NCBI GenBank assembly: GCA_026225945.1
Contig: JAMJFZ010001133.1
Span: 6,220,501 to 6,284,500, forward strand
Direction of reading: 5' to 3'
Source: Cricetomys ansorgei
Lineage: Eukaryota > Chordata > Mammalia > Rodentia > Nesomyidae
Length of the DNA: 64,000 bases
In this document: positions 39,166-52,149 of the stretch, one piece after another
Layout of the letters: each line of letters starts with the position of its first letter
Numbering within the stretch: position 1 is the first letter of the stretch
The notes under the pieces: model-generated
Database searches by the model: none
What the model was told of the DNA's origin: nothing
The model's input: only the letters and a program-made list of their open reading frames with translations
Program-made: the position numbers and the translations under genes

Positions 39166-39699
39166 GATAAATTAATTCTTTACCAAAAGAAAAAGATTAT
39201 ATATATCTGTAATGGTTCCAGGGTGAAGACTAATGTCTGTATTTTTTTCATACCAATTTGTTTTATTCCAACAATCGTAATGCATATGTTGTTCAGTGAA
39301 TGATGTAGCTTTGCTAAGTGATGAATTAGATTCACAACAATAAGTCAGTTTACCGATAGCAATTAGTAGTTTGATTGACCTTTGTTGTAAATAACTCCAA
39401 CAAGTACATGTTATTATCAGAGAATTAAAACTATCATACCAATAAATCAAATGAATTTTGATGACACATCTAGAATGCGATATTTAAAATGTCTTTTCAA
39501 CCTTCACTTTCTATATACTTTTATGGGATGCAGTTATTACCAGAATAACATCAGTCCTGTTAGTTTTCTAGATATCTTGGGGGTAATCTAGGGTTATCTG
39601 GGAAGAGAAACCTCAATTTAGAAAATATTTGCATTAGATTAAATGTAAGCAAGTCTGTAGGACATTTTCATCATTAATGATTAATGTGGGAGTACTCAA

Positions 39700-39960
39700 C
39701 TCACTGAGGTCAGTGACACACTTGGGAGATGTTTCTGGATGTTATAAGAAAGCAGACTTTAGCTAGCCATGGGAAATAAACACATAAGCTCTGTTCCTCT
39801 ATAGTTTTTGCTTCAATTCTTGTCTCTGGGTTCCTGTCTTGAGGTCCTCCCTTACTAACTTGATAGTGGACTGTGATGTACAAGTGCAAATCAAATTAAT
39901 TCTTTGTCTCCAATTTGATTTTGATGATGATGTTTTAACAGAGCAATAGAAACCCCACCT
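39700..39960 (+). repeat. Unclassified abundant rodent retroelement, 3' part
   Basis: Landmarks include AAGAAAGCAGACTTTAGC, TGGGTTCCTGTCTTGAGG, GTGGACTGTGATGTACAAG and AACAGAGCAATAGAAACCCC. These resemble the end of a common rodent LTR-like repeat. I do not assign a family. Confidence 0.4.
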
Positions 39961-42900
39961 ACAAAACATTCAAGAATGACATAAACACACAGGTCATTAT
40001 GTCATAATGCAACACAAATGTAAATGTGAATAGAATGATTATTACATGGCCTCATACACTTGATTGGAAGATATTCAGAAATAATCTCCAATATGGTAAT
40101 ACATATCTGACCTAGGCACTCAAAAGTTGTAGAAGCAAAGAAGGAATGCAGTTACATGACTTTGATCTCTGATCATAGAGCAACTTATTTATTTTGCTTT
40201 GCAATGTATTTATTTATATGTTGTTTTATCCGTGGCTTAGATATCTGCTTTTCTTGTTATTTGTGGTGAACCTTAATCTTAAAATAGTTGTTATAAAGTT
40301 ATAGAAATCAACCAAGGTAATTTATGAAAGTAACTGATGTTCTGTATAGCATGATAGAACCTATGATGTCTTACTCTATTTTCCAGTTACTTGCACCATT
40401 CCTTCATTCCATATTATCATCCTGTATTTGGCCACCAACCTTCAACCTTAACAAACATTTTATCAAAGTAGCACTGTGTTTGTATTGAAATAACTTTCAT
40501 TTATCTTAACAATGGCTCCCTAAGTGTAAAAGAAGTGATATTGGGGATTTGATTTGGCTCTGCCAAAGATAAGTCATAATGTGCTTTCTTTAAGTGATAG
40601 GATTAAAATTCTAAAAAATTGGATCTCTCATAAAATTATAAGATTGCTAAGACCGACAGAATAAAAATGCATCTTAAAGGAATATTGTATGTGTATTACT
40701 TTTTATTCCATTATATTATAATTGTTTTCTATATGATTATGAATTATAATCATTAATTTTTCACTAGGTTTACATTGAAATTGAATTGTGCATTGGTATG
40801 CATACTTAGAAAATTATATTACATATGACTCATTATATACATGTATGTATATAAAACACATACTGAATGCCTTAGAACGAATATCTATACATAAGAGAGG
40901 GCTATTCTTTAAATTACTTACTTAGACATATTAATGGGCTATTTTATTCACCATTGAAAATTTTGTAACCTGCAGAATAAACAAGAAAATATTCTTTGTT
41001 TTTATACATAAATTTGAAATTTGGAACACTAAAATTTGATTTCAAGTTTAGAGTTATGTTACTTTAAACTAGTTAAGGTTAATAAGACTGAAAGCTGCCT
41101 GCATTAAGTTTATAGATAATATTTCTCTTCATCATATTAGAAAATATTGTTTATATAGTATTTAACAGCTTCATGTGTCAATAGATATATGAGCAAATAT
41201 AATCTCTAATAAAGGTCTAAATTGCTGAATATTTTTCCTCAGGCATAAACATTGAAATCCATTTAGGCATTTTTTTTTATATCAAAATGTTTGGCAAAAT
41301 AAAAGTACTCCATTTGATTTCGATGCCTTTTGTTTATGTAAGAAGATACTGAGAAAGAAGTTTGCTTTTGTAAGAAGAAATCTGGAGTTGGCGTTTGTCC
41401 CTAGAATTCATGAAATTCATGTGACTTCTCTTATGTCTTCAACCTGATATCCAAATGTTGGGAGATTTCTTGTTTGGCATGAAACTTGCTTGCAGTTGTG
41501 TCTTAGACCTTCGCTACAGTGAATGGATACTTATACAGGCTTAAATTCCAAATAATCAAAAGATGATGTGAACAGATGGAAACAAACACACTTTCGCATT
41601 TAATTTTCTTTCTGCATTTGAATTAACAGTATACTTCAAATATGTAAGCACCAATAGTTACGTTTCAAAAAGAGAAGAAAGATAAAAAGGATGGATTTAA
41701 TACTAAATTATATTTTCAAAATGTTTTCTTTTAAAATTGGACTATAAGAAATATTCTTTTTTCTACAAACAAATAAATAAACATGGATTATAAATTAAGA
41801 AAAAAAATGTGTAGTTACCAGAGGAATACAATAGAAGAACAAGTAGCACTATATTTTAAAATACATGCTATAAAATATGAATTATCTTTATATTTTTACC
41901 CTCATGATGCCATTGCCTTGTTTCAGGAAATAGTAAGTTGCTCCAAAATAGTATCATTTCAGTGTGTGTTGGTGCCAAGAAAAATATCATCCTGGAGAGG
42001 CTCCAGGAAGAGAGAAAAAAGTCAGAGGGATGCATGATGAAACCATGGTGTGCAAATACAGTTTGATTACTAGTAAAATATCAAGATTTATTTTCTTCAT
42101 TTAATAAAATGTCCCCTTGCATTATAAGAAATTAACCTCAGGAGAAACAGTATAAATGATATATGGTAACTCATTACCAACGGAAATGTAGCCCAAAGTG
42201 AAATTTTATTTTAAACATATTCATGTATGATTGCATTAGACATGTAGGTGTTATCCATTTATTTGGTGGATAATGATTCAGTGATCACACAGGTAGCCCA
42301 TGATTTGGAAGAGTTAGCAGTGAAGTAGAGAGTAGATACAGTACACAGAGCTTGTATGCAAATATTAAATTTACCCAACCCATGCCAAGAGGAAAATAAA
42401 TAGTTATATATTCCAAATATGTTTAAAGTACCAAGTAGGTTGTGTATGTGACTTGAATTGGAGAAGAAAGATGAGTTGGTGTCATACTAGGCCAAAGAAG
42501 CAGAATAGGCCAGATAGGCTGTTGCCAGATATGTAGATGTTACTCTCTGCACTTCATGCTCCACTTACTACTGCCTCGAATAAAGAAGATAGAGTAAATA
42601 CATTAGACACTGGGAATATCATGTACTAGATCCAGAAGGTAAAGAAAAAGGAGTCAGGGAACATTTCAAGGTTCCTACACGCAACAACTAACTGGAGCGC
42701 CACTTTCTAACCTGGAAGAGATTATGAAGAGACTGCCTAGTTTTGCAGATTGGTAAACTGAAGTGACAATAACATATTAAAATCCTTTACTTAAGAAGTA
42801 GTGCCTTCAGTTTGGAAGTTTTACCAAATGGAAAAATTTTGGAAACTAACTGTTCAGTTTCCTCTTGTATCGTCTAGAAATATGACTGCTTAAACTCCTA

Positions 42901-45900
42901 AGTAACTATTTTTATTTCTTTTCATTTTGTTCATCTTACTCTGTAAGTAATGGAAAACTAACTTAAAAGCAAGACAAGGGAATATACCCAAAACCATCCT
43001 CTTGTAATGATGTTTATTTCATAAAGATATTTAAATATATTGCTCACAATTATATCTTTAGTTTGCTCTGTGTAATTTGTCAAACCTGGTCAGTCAGGCA
43101 AGCTATGTAGTACAGTTTAAATATATTACTCAAAGCACCAACTATACAAATATAATTTACTTCATAAATTCTATATCTCAAATTACATTTCATTTTTCAG
43201 TTTTATTTTAAATTTTTTCTCTTATGCCTTGGCTAAGTTTTCCCTTAGTTATATTTCAGAACTCATTATTGTTTAGTTGGTTCTCTCTATCTTTTGTAAC
43301 ATGAATAGACATGTCATTGCAATGGAAATTGATTTGTCACCCATTATCAGGACTAGGAAACTACTATTCAAACAGTCATTTATGATCTTGGTGTGCTTGG
43401 AATTTTAATGGTTTTATACTAGCTCACAAGCCGCTCCTGATTTCTGATGCTTAACAAATAAAATATCTACTTACATGCTCAGGACATTGTGAAAGAAGCA
43501 AAAAACCTGGCATAGTTTCACTGACTTGACAGATGTGGAAGAGGCTACGGTGCGTTCTGTGCCTTGCTGTCATCACTGGAAAACTTAGAAAATTCTGTAA
43601 TCACCAGTAGACCCATAGAGTAGAAAGAATCTTCTGACTTAGCAGTGTGCATATTTCCAAGAGTGTGCCATGGGCTCTAAAACTTGCATAAGAAGAAAAC
43701 TTTCCATAGAGAAACATGGAAGGGAAAGAGGAAATGATTGTGTGGAGTAAAGGGCAATCAATTTAATTAAAATTTACTCCAATTCAGAACTTGTACTGCT
43801 TTTTAAACATTGTAATATATGATTACTAACAAATTATTGTTATTTTAGAAATTTTAGGAAGGCAAAAAAGGAAGGGGAAGAAAAAGTGCTGTGGCAATCA
43901 TTTTGGAATAAATAAATATTATAAACTTATCTTTTTGTATTCGGCAGTATTTCAGATACAATAAGGATCCAGTCAACTGTTATTCATGTATTTCCACATT
44001 AGAGATGAAGTTATAACATAAAAAAAAATGTTTTGAAGCAATTTAATTCAATGTTTGAAAACTTTTACCATTTGCACCCTGAAAACTGTCAGCCTTGTGA
44101 TAGTTCCCATTCATCTTACAGGTTTGTCCAAACAGTGTTTTCTCAGAAACTAAACTGCTAAAGAGGATAAACTGAGACAAAATTAAAGAAGCAGAGGTGG
44201 ATCATGAAGAATCTATGTCTAGACCACATAGTCAGTGAAACATCTCAGACCAATATTCTAGAACTCATCATAAGGAATATGGAATTTTAGATTCCATATA
44301 GGAACAAAATTAACACTACCTGAACTGTGGAGAGGAACTTAGTGACATCTGATGTAGTACTTTTAAAAGAATAAAAGGAAAATTCCAAATTAATTCTTCT
44401 TAGAGGCTTATTTTGAACACCAACTTTTTGTGGTAAAATACTCACATTCTACAGGATGAGAGGCCTTGTGCTGCTACTCAGAAAATTATTTGCCAACAGT
44501 TTAATATCTCACACGATCATGAGTAGGGGAATACTCTTTAACATCTCTAGCTTGGATGAATTTATTGACTATTAAAATGAGATTTAATTATAAAATCAAC
44601 TCTTGGATTTCTGTGATTATTGGAAGAGATATGTATGAACATCTCAATACAGGATATTGCATATAATAAGAGGCAAATGAATGCAACAGACAGAATCATT
44701 GCATAATGGTAGCTATAGAGCTATGGAGTCTTTCTTACTTCTTTGTATACTGTCCTCACAAGGGACCATTTATCTTACTTTATTTTACTAATGGAATATT
44801 AAATTTCTTGGCCTGTTCAATTCAGATGCACTATGGACAAAAATGCATCATCTTCTCCTATCATTGTGATTTTGGAATACATACTTATAGAAAAAATATA
44901 AAAAATAGTCCAGCAATTTCTCTTTAAATTTAGGCTAGCAGTATTCTGATAGTAGACTCTGTAATGTCAACATCATTATTATTTTCTCAGCTGGCCTTGG
45001 AGGAACTCATGCCAGTAGAAAAGCAAATCTATGCTAAAAGAGAAACCATTACAGCAGAGTAAAATGTCTGTTATTCAGACCTTTTTTTCTTTCACCCAAT
45101 ACCCTTATCATCTCTGCAAATAGCAAATGCTGCAAGTGAAGAGATTCAGTTATTTCTTTGTATTTAGTCATAACATCTTATTTTCTTTCTTCCCTGCATT
45201 TGCTTTTGCTTGGAAATTTCAGAGTCCTCATAGTAAATTTTCTCAAACACTGATGCCCAATTTTAATTATACATCCAATATGGAAGTATGGAAATAATTA
45301 TAGAATGCATGACAGGAAATGATACTGCTTTATTAAGGTGCAAAATTATTAAAGTATCAAAAAGACATCCACTGAGGGGAGTTCTCTTGCCAGAGGAGAG
45401 AGATTTGATTTTTGTTTGCCAAAATGCTGAGAGAGCTGGCAGAAGCCTGGAGTAAGATCTTTTGAACCAAATGCAGGAACAGGAAATGTAGATGAGCCTG
45501 GGAATAAAGTTGATGCCTAAACTGTCTTGTCCAGAAAAGAGATTACATTTGGATTTTGAGGAAACCTACTTGCTTCCTACTTGTGCTTTATATTCTATTT
45601 GTAAGACAACTCATTTATTTTAAGAGTTCTCCTTGTACTCATAATGCCCTTTCCCAAGTATGTCCCCACTAGATCTGAATTTAGTGGAAAGAATATAAAA
45701 TGGAACGAAATCCAAATTCACTGAGGCCTGTAACAATTTAGAAGTCAGTTGGACCACTATCAAGAAGAGTTCACTCTCAAGATCTCCTCTTCACAGATAT
45801 AAAGCCTCGGGATCAGGGAAGTGAACTTAGACTTCCTGTTACTAGAAGAGTTAGTCATATTGTTTTCAAGTGCATGTGTCCTGATGTGTATGTTCACAGA

Positions 45901-46214
45901 GCTTCAAATTCCACAGTCTTAAACAGAAATATATTATACAGATATTTTGAAGTATGCTAGGCCATTTTCCTCATCAGTGAGCCTTGTGCCTGTAGCCTAC
46001 ACCCAGCTCACTGTGTCCCAGCCTCTCAAGGTTATCCCTACCCACTAGCCCTATGCTGGTGTCATTTTCCATATCTGTCACAATGTAGAGATCTTGGATG
46101 GGCTTATTCTATCAAGCAGTTTGACAAACAAGGGAAAATAAAGTATAAACGTGTAAAAACATATTTGTAGCTATTGTTAGTTTTACAGAAATCAAGAATG
46201 CATGTGATTAAGAA
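39961..46214. other. Gene desert
   Basis: More than 6 kb of AT-rich DNA with no supported gene, RNA or classifiable mobile element. Short frames (for example 41783-42037 and 44706-44927) show no family features. Confidence 0.5.
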
Positions 46215-46221
46215 ATCAAAA

Positions 46222-46300
46222 TAAAGGCTGGAGAGATGGCTCAGGTAGACTCACAACAACAATAACATCAACAATAATATTAACAATATTAACAATAACA
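46222..46300 (+). mobile_element. B2 SINE head plus (AAC/AAT)n tract
   Basis: AAGGCTGGAGAGATGGCTCAG is a near-intact B2-superfamily head. After about 30 bases it gives way to ACA/ATA/AAC triplet repeats (46250-46300), so the SINE body is missing. Confidence 0.6.
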
Positions 46301-46301
46301 A

Positions 46302-46510
46302 TGAAGTCTGGAATGGAGCTTTTTGGTCCTATGCTTTCCTCGCATACACAAAATTGTGATTTTTATCCCCAAGTCCCAGCACTTCATAAACTTACTCTGG
46401 TAATCCTAGTGCTTGCGAAGTGGAGGCAGTAAAAGCAGTTTGAGGCTATCATTGGTTACATTGAGACTTCAAGATTAGATGGACTATGTGAGATAATCTG
46501 TCAAAAAAAT
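46302..46510 (+). mobile_element. B4-type composite SINE
   Basis: A tRNA/ID-like left part (TCCTCGCATACACAAAATTG, then ATCCCCAAGTCCCAGC) is followed by a B1-like right part (GGTAATCCTAGTGCTTGCG; GTGGAGGCAGTAAAAGCAG; GTTTGAGGCTATC) and an A-rich end. That order is the B4 structure. It is diverged. Confidence 0.6.
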
Positions 46511-48985
46511 TTTTTTTCAGTGAAATGAAATAAGAGTCCTAAGAAGGACTGTACAAATGCCCATCAATATTAAAATATGTTAAATTCGTATTTTATATAG
46601 CAATGGGTATCTCCCTGGTCAAAAGCTCTCAGGGAACTGACACTTAAGAAAAGAATGGACAGTCAAGTTTACTTAAATTTCACATCCTCTGCTTTAATAG
46701 CCTGAGGTGTTACATTATTTTATTTTGCATTTTACTCTTTTGTATGTCAACAACAGTTTAAAGGCAATGAATTGCTGCCATTTCTGAAATTCAGTTCCTT
46801 CAAAATCTCATCCCCTAAAATAAATGTGGGAATTTTTTTTTCTTTCTAACTTTTGTATTCTGTGATATGTCTGATTTCTAATCAATAATTCTTCATTCTA
46901 TTTTGGCAGTCTCCCAAACTATTCACAGTATGATAAAGACAGAAAGAATAAACATTAAAAAGATAAAATCTGGATAGTACACTGACCCAACAGAAGCAAT
47001 CCGCTGTGAAAGCTTGGAGTATCCTTAAGTGTTCAACAGCTGGCCTCTCACTTCCCTCCTTGTAGTCTTTGCTTGTGCTTATTTTATATTTTACTATAAT
47101 AATATTCAATTGTTCCTGTTAAAAACATTCTAATTCCCACTTGTCTATATTACTAGATATTTGGGAGGTCAATACAAATCAAAATCATGAAATAAATCAA
47201 CACCAATAAGATCTGATGATTCATTTCTGTTTCTAAATGCTATTTGTATTTAGATTTTGTAATGAATACAAATAAACAAATATTTGTATTTTCTAAGTTG
47301 TAGCATAGGTATCAGAGCAATGTGCATATAATTTTTTGTACTAAATTTAAACTATATACTTATTCATAAATATAAATTATAATATTGATTTACATTTCCT
47401 ATCTTATATTTATGTTACTGTTTCAAACATTTATTGAAGTTACTTTATGAGGAATAGATGAAGGAGAAAGTGAAAAGCAATTTCAGGCTACAGTAAGTAA
47501 GTAAAATAAGTGCATAACAGAATCATAACATGTACATTATTGCAGATAAATAATGTAGGTAAAAACACACCTACCAAGAGCTGCTGTATGGCTACTGAAG
47601 TATGGCTGCAAGGGGAAAAAATTAAGGAGGTTGCAGGAAACACATCCTGTTCCAGGCAGATTTGGGGAGTGGATTTATGGAGTCTGCATTCTAAATCAAA
47701 GGGAAAGGGATTAAGTGGCTATTCATGGAATAGCTTGTTTTTCATTTGTGCTGCAGCATATGGTATATGGAAAAAAAACTAGAAAGGGATAAGATTTGAA
47801 GTCTAGAGTGCCAAAGAGTTTGTATTTCATATGGCATTACTAAAAAAAAAATTCTTTATGAGCCATAGTGCAACATAATCAGAGTTTCCATTAAAGAAAT
47901 TTATATAGAAGGAATATTGGAGTTAACATCCAGGAAGCAATGCCTCCCACTAACCTTCATTTTCCTGGGTGTCCCTGAGAATAGACCAGGCAAATTTATA
48001 TACTTCTAACATAGATTTGAATACTTCCTTCTGTCAACAATCATAAATTTGAGTTTCCCTGGTCTAATTCTTTCCTTCCTCTGAAAAATGGAGACCATGC
48101 TTAAGAAAGCTCACTGGGAATATGCGCTTGGCATTTTGTTACCTCATGTCTCCTTAACATAAAATGATATTCATTTCTTTGGTTCCCAGATAATGTCAAT
48201 ATGCATTTAATTGCCAAGAAATGATGTAGGTCTGTCATATGAATTATTTTTTAACTCTTCATTCATAACAATTATTATTTCTATCTTCCACTTATGTCTA
48301 TTGTCTGTCTTTTGTAGCTATGAGCTGCAGTGTTTGTGACACCTACTTAGGATTCTTTGTACCATTCATTTCCATTGTTTTTATTGCCTGAATGTTATCT
48401 GAATACTTCTTTCTAAAGCAGCAGTTTATTAATGTCATGTCTTTGTTCCAGATCCTTCAAGATCTTCTTTCCTGCATGAACAGGAAATGGGGAACATCCC
48501 CTTCAGCTCTACATCTAAGCCATGGAATTTCCTGGCATTTTTATTCCTTTCCTGCTCCCATTCCTCTGGAATTTTGCTCTTCAGCCATGATGACTCTCTC
48601 TGAAAACTTAGAGTGGAGTGGATAGGATCATTTATTAGACAGCCCAAATCTAGAAAAGCCTAAAGAAAAAGCAATGCTGTCTTCTTTACTTTTCTTTGCT
48701 GCTGTTGCTGCAGCTGTTATCTTTCACTGATAACAGAATTTAGCCTTTTCAGGCATCCAAAGGACAGAAATTCTCCTGGAATCTTATAGGCTTTCAGCCC
48801 AAATTAGAAAAGCTGAACCAACTACTTTCATGGTTTGTGAGTCTAATGAATTTTCAGTTTCTCTACCATTAAGACAGACAATCACTATTGGATTCCATAG
48901 TTTCCATTATGTATGTTACCTCATGAATGTAGTGAAGCACTTTCCATTGGAGCTGTGGCTTAGAAGAACACTTAACACAGGGATC
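46511..48985. other. Gene desert
   Basis: No supported gene. Overlapping short frames at 48392-48647 on both strands have no recognisable features. Confidence 0.5.
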
Positions 48986-49690
48986 TCTCAGTAAAGGGGA
49001 AATAGGACAAATGTAGGTAGGCTGGGGAACGATGGTATTGGGAGCAGAGGTAACCAGGAGGGGAGAGAGATGGAAGGAGAGAATATATGGAGAGAGGATT
49101 GGAATTGGGGGACAATTAGGGGGTTATCAGGAGACCTAGTACAACGGAAACTCACTGGAATTTATGAGAGAGAGCCTAGCAAAGACCTCTTCTAATCGGG
49201 GTTAGGGAGCCTGAACAGGCTATGTCCTTTGGCCAGGCAAGTTTTTCAGTGATGGGACTGGGACACCACCCCAGTCACAAGACCTCTGACCTATGGCCTA
49301 TCCTTTCTGAAAGATTCATCCACTGGGACAATAGAAGTATAGAACCCAGACTAAAGGAGGGAACTATTGTCTGATCCTACAGGTCAGGTCAGCTACTAGA
49401 GACTGGATAGTCTGGAGAAGATCTCTAATGTTAGTCTCTGCTCAATTTGTTGCCCAATGTTCATCAGAGAGGCCCCTCCAGCAGTTGATGGGAGCATATG
49501 CAGATGCTCAGGACCAAACATCACACAGAGACAGAGTCCGGGAACCCTCAAGGAAGAGAGGGAGGAGGGATTGTAGGGACCAGAGGGATGGAACAAACTG
49601 TGACACCAAGAGAACAAGCCCCACAGAGTAAAGTGACCAACCATCTTAGGGCTCACAAAGACTGAAACACCAGACACTGAACCTGCAGGG

Positions 49691-49789
<99 letters not shown>

Positions 49790-50108
49790 TTCTTATGGAA
49801 TGGGGGGATCTCTTGGACCTTTTACTTGACATTGGGACCCTTTTGCTTCTGCTGGTTTGTCTAGTCCACATTTGATATAGGAATTTCTTCCTGGTCTTGT
49901 TATATCTTGTTATTCCCTATTTAAGTAGTAACCTAGGGAGGGCAGTTCTTTTCTGGGGAGAAGAAAAAGGAGGGTGGAATTTGGTTTGTGAGTAAAGTTA
50001 CAGAGGTAGATTTGAAGTAGAAGGGAGATGGGGGGAGCTAAGAGGAGTGGAGGAAGGGGAGGAGAAAGTTCGTGGGTGTGTTGTAGGAGACAAGTAACAA
50101 ACAAACAA
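48986..50108 (+). mobile_element. L1 3'UTR, 5'-truncated, with internal microsatellite
   Basis: A purine-rich L1 3' region: GGGAACGATGGTATTGGGAG, CAGTGATGGGACTGGGACACC, TCATCAGAGAGGCCCCTCC, GACAGAGTCCGGGAACCC, and the terminal GGGAGGAGAAAG-like G-rich tract (about 49920-50080) followed by (AAAC)-type tail units. The 3'UTR is split at 49694-49786 by a GT/AT microsatellite. All open frames in it are non-coding artefacts. Confidence 0.75.
49694..49786. repeat. (GT)n-(AT)n compound microsatellite
   Basis: About 22 GT units, a short ATAAAC spacer, then about 20 AT units, all within an L1 3'UTR. Confidence 0.96.
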
Positions 50109-50509
50109 ATATCCAGCTTCTATATGTCACCTTATTTATTATAAAACTTGTATATTCTGAATATGTTTACATGCTAAAATATCCCAACTATACATTATCT
50201 TTAATTTTATCATTTAAATTTCAATTTAGTTTCAATTTACTGTTGAAAATAATAGTTAAATAATTTCTTAAAATTCACTAAATATATCTACTTATATTTT
50301 AATGTATATTTTACATTAAAATAGATACATTTAGAACCTATACATTCCATTTTATGATGCACATGTCTTCCTGGCATGTGACTATCCGTTGATATGTAGT
50401 CAACCTTCCAGGGTCACAGACTGAAGTCAAAGCAATACATTTTCTGACATGACAATGGATGAAAAGGAACTTACAGGTCTAATCATGGAACAGGGGAGAA
50501 GGTTGGCAG
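50109..50509. other. Gene-free AT-rich stretch
   Basis: Nothing recognised. Confidence 0.45.
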
Positions 50510-50705
50510 TTAACATTTGCTGCTCTTATAGAAGACCTTCAGTTCCTAGCTTACCTGTCAGTTGGCTCATAACCACCTGTAACTATAGCTTCAGTGGATC
50601 TGACATCCCCTTTTGGACTCCACAGGCACAACACACAAGTGGTTCACATACATACACTCATGACACACACACAAGTACAATAATCATATTTAAAAAAAAA
50701 GAATT
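50510..50705 (+). mobile_element. B3-type SINE
   Basis: TTAACATTTGCTGCTCTTATAG, GGCTCATAACCACCTGTAAC, TAGCTTCAGTGGATCTGAC, CACAGGCACAACACACAAG and an A-rich tail follow the B3 order closely. A 19-base CA-rich segment precedes the tail. Confidence 0.7.
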
Positions 50706-50774
50706 TATATAAATCGTGATCACATTAGTTTTAAAATTCAGTTTTCTTTCTTATCTCTTACAATACATCTCTAC

Positions 50775-52140
50775 TCCTTCCACTCCTCCAAGCATCCTCC
50801 AATCCCCACCTCCCATCCCACCCTGCTTCCTCCTAGGAAGGGGAAGGCCTCCCAAGGTTGAATAGACCATAACAAAATGGAATAAGGTAGGCAGGTGCCC
50901 CTACCTTAAGGCTAGATGAAGCAACCCAGCAAAAGGAAAAGGGTCCCAAGGGCAGGTAAAAAGGATCAGAGATCTCCCATTCCAACTTTTATGTGTTCTA
51001 CTATAGATGTGTTATTTTTATTAGTTATTCTCATACATTCTTGGCACAAGACAACTTATTCCTTGCTAATTCAATCCCAGGTACTAGAGGTATCTAATCT
51101 TCTAATACTATAATCTTCGAGATAACAAATTGAGACTTACAAGGCTTCAGCCTCTAAATAATCTAATGAACTTAGAATGTTACAGCCTCTGAGACTTACT
51201 ACTGACCAGGTTCACTTTGATTAGCTGTCTTCTGAACTACCTCTTTACATTCTGAGCTGTACTGTGAACTCTGAACTGTAAATCATAAAACATCTGCTTC
51301 TGTCTCTCTACTTTCTGTCTGTTTATCCTGGACTGGCACTGCTATTTTTGGCTTCTCTTTCTATATTTGAGCTAACTGCACTCAAATTGCCTGACTGAAC
51401 TAATTCTCCAATCCCCAATCCTTCTGAACTTCTGTCTGAACTGTCTTCTGTCTCCATCTGAATTAACTGCTTGTCTCTTCTCTCTGTCTCTTGTCTGCTT
51501 CCACCTCTGCTTCTACCTGTCTTCTTCTCTTGCTCCCTCTCTTACCTTCCAACTCCACTTGTACTCACTGATCCTTTTATATCCTGAGAGTTGGGATTAA
51601 AGGCATGTGTGTTACTATGGCCTTCTGAGTTGGGGTTAAAGATGTGTGCTACATTCCCTTAGACAGAAATCGCTTTAATCTCATATAAACACAGAGTACA
51701 GGATTAGTCTAATATATTTTTCTGCATTCCAGATGGATCAAACCTGCCTCCAAGTTTCATCCCTTTTTAGAGCAACCATGCTCCTAGATTTAAGGATTAA
51801 AGGTTCTTCTACATTCTACAAGAACACTAATCCAGACCTATTGCAGACCCATGCAGGCTCTGTGTCTGATGCTTCAGTCTCTCTGAATCCCTAAGATCTT
51901 GCTCAATTGACTCCAGACCTTTTCATCTGCTCCCATCAGCTACTGGAAGAAGTTTCTCTGATGACAACTGGGCTAGACACTATTCTATGAGCATAGCAAA
52001 ATATCAATAGTATAATGTATAAAACAAAATGATTTGTTTTGTTTGTCCTTGAATGGAGAGGCCATTCCTAATTATTCAATTTTTTTCTTTATTGATACTT
52101 CAGGAGTTTATTTCCTGGATCTTTTCTTGTATCCTGATAT
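50775..52140 (-). mobile_element. L1 3' region, interrupted by an LTR
   Basis: In plus orientation this is reversed L1 3'UTR: CCTCCAATCCCCACCTCCC and GAAGGCCTCCCAAGG at 50795-50860, then AGACCCATGCAGGCTCTG and ATCTGCTCCCATCAGC at 51846-51946. The reversed 3'UTR is cut at 51001/51814 by an LTR. The right limit near 52140 is approximate. Confidence 0.65.
51002..51813 (-). mobile_element. Solo LTR (ERVK-like) inserted in the L1
   Basis: An 812-base insert flanked by the 6-base direct repeat TTCTAC (50996-51001 and 51814-51819), the target-duplication size typical of class II (ERVK) elements. Removing it restores continuous L1 3'UTR sequence. On the minus strand it begins TGTAGAAGAACC; its other end reads CTATA instead of the usual CA. 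It is CT-rich on the plus strand and contains no coding region. A related copy lies at about 52150-53056. Confidence 0.65.
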
Positions 52141-52149
52141 CTTTCCTTC

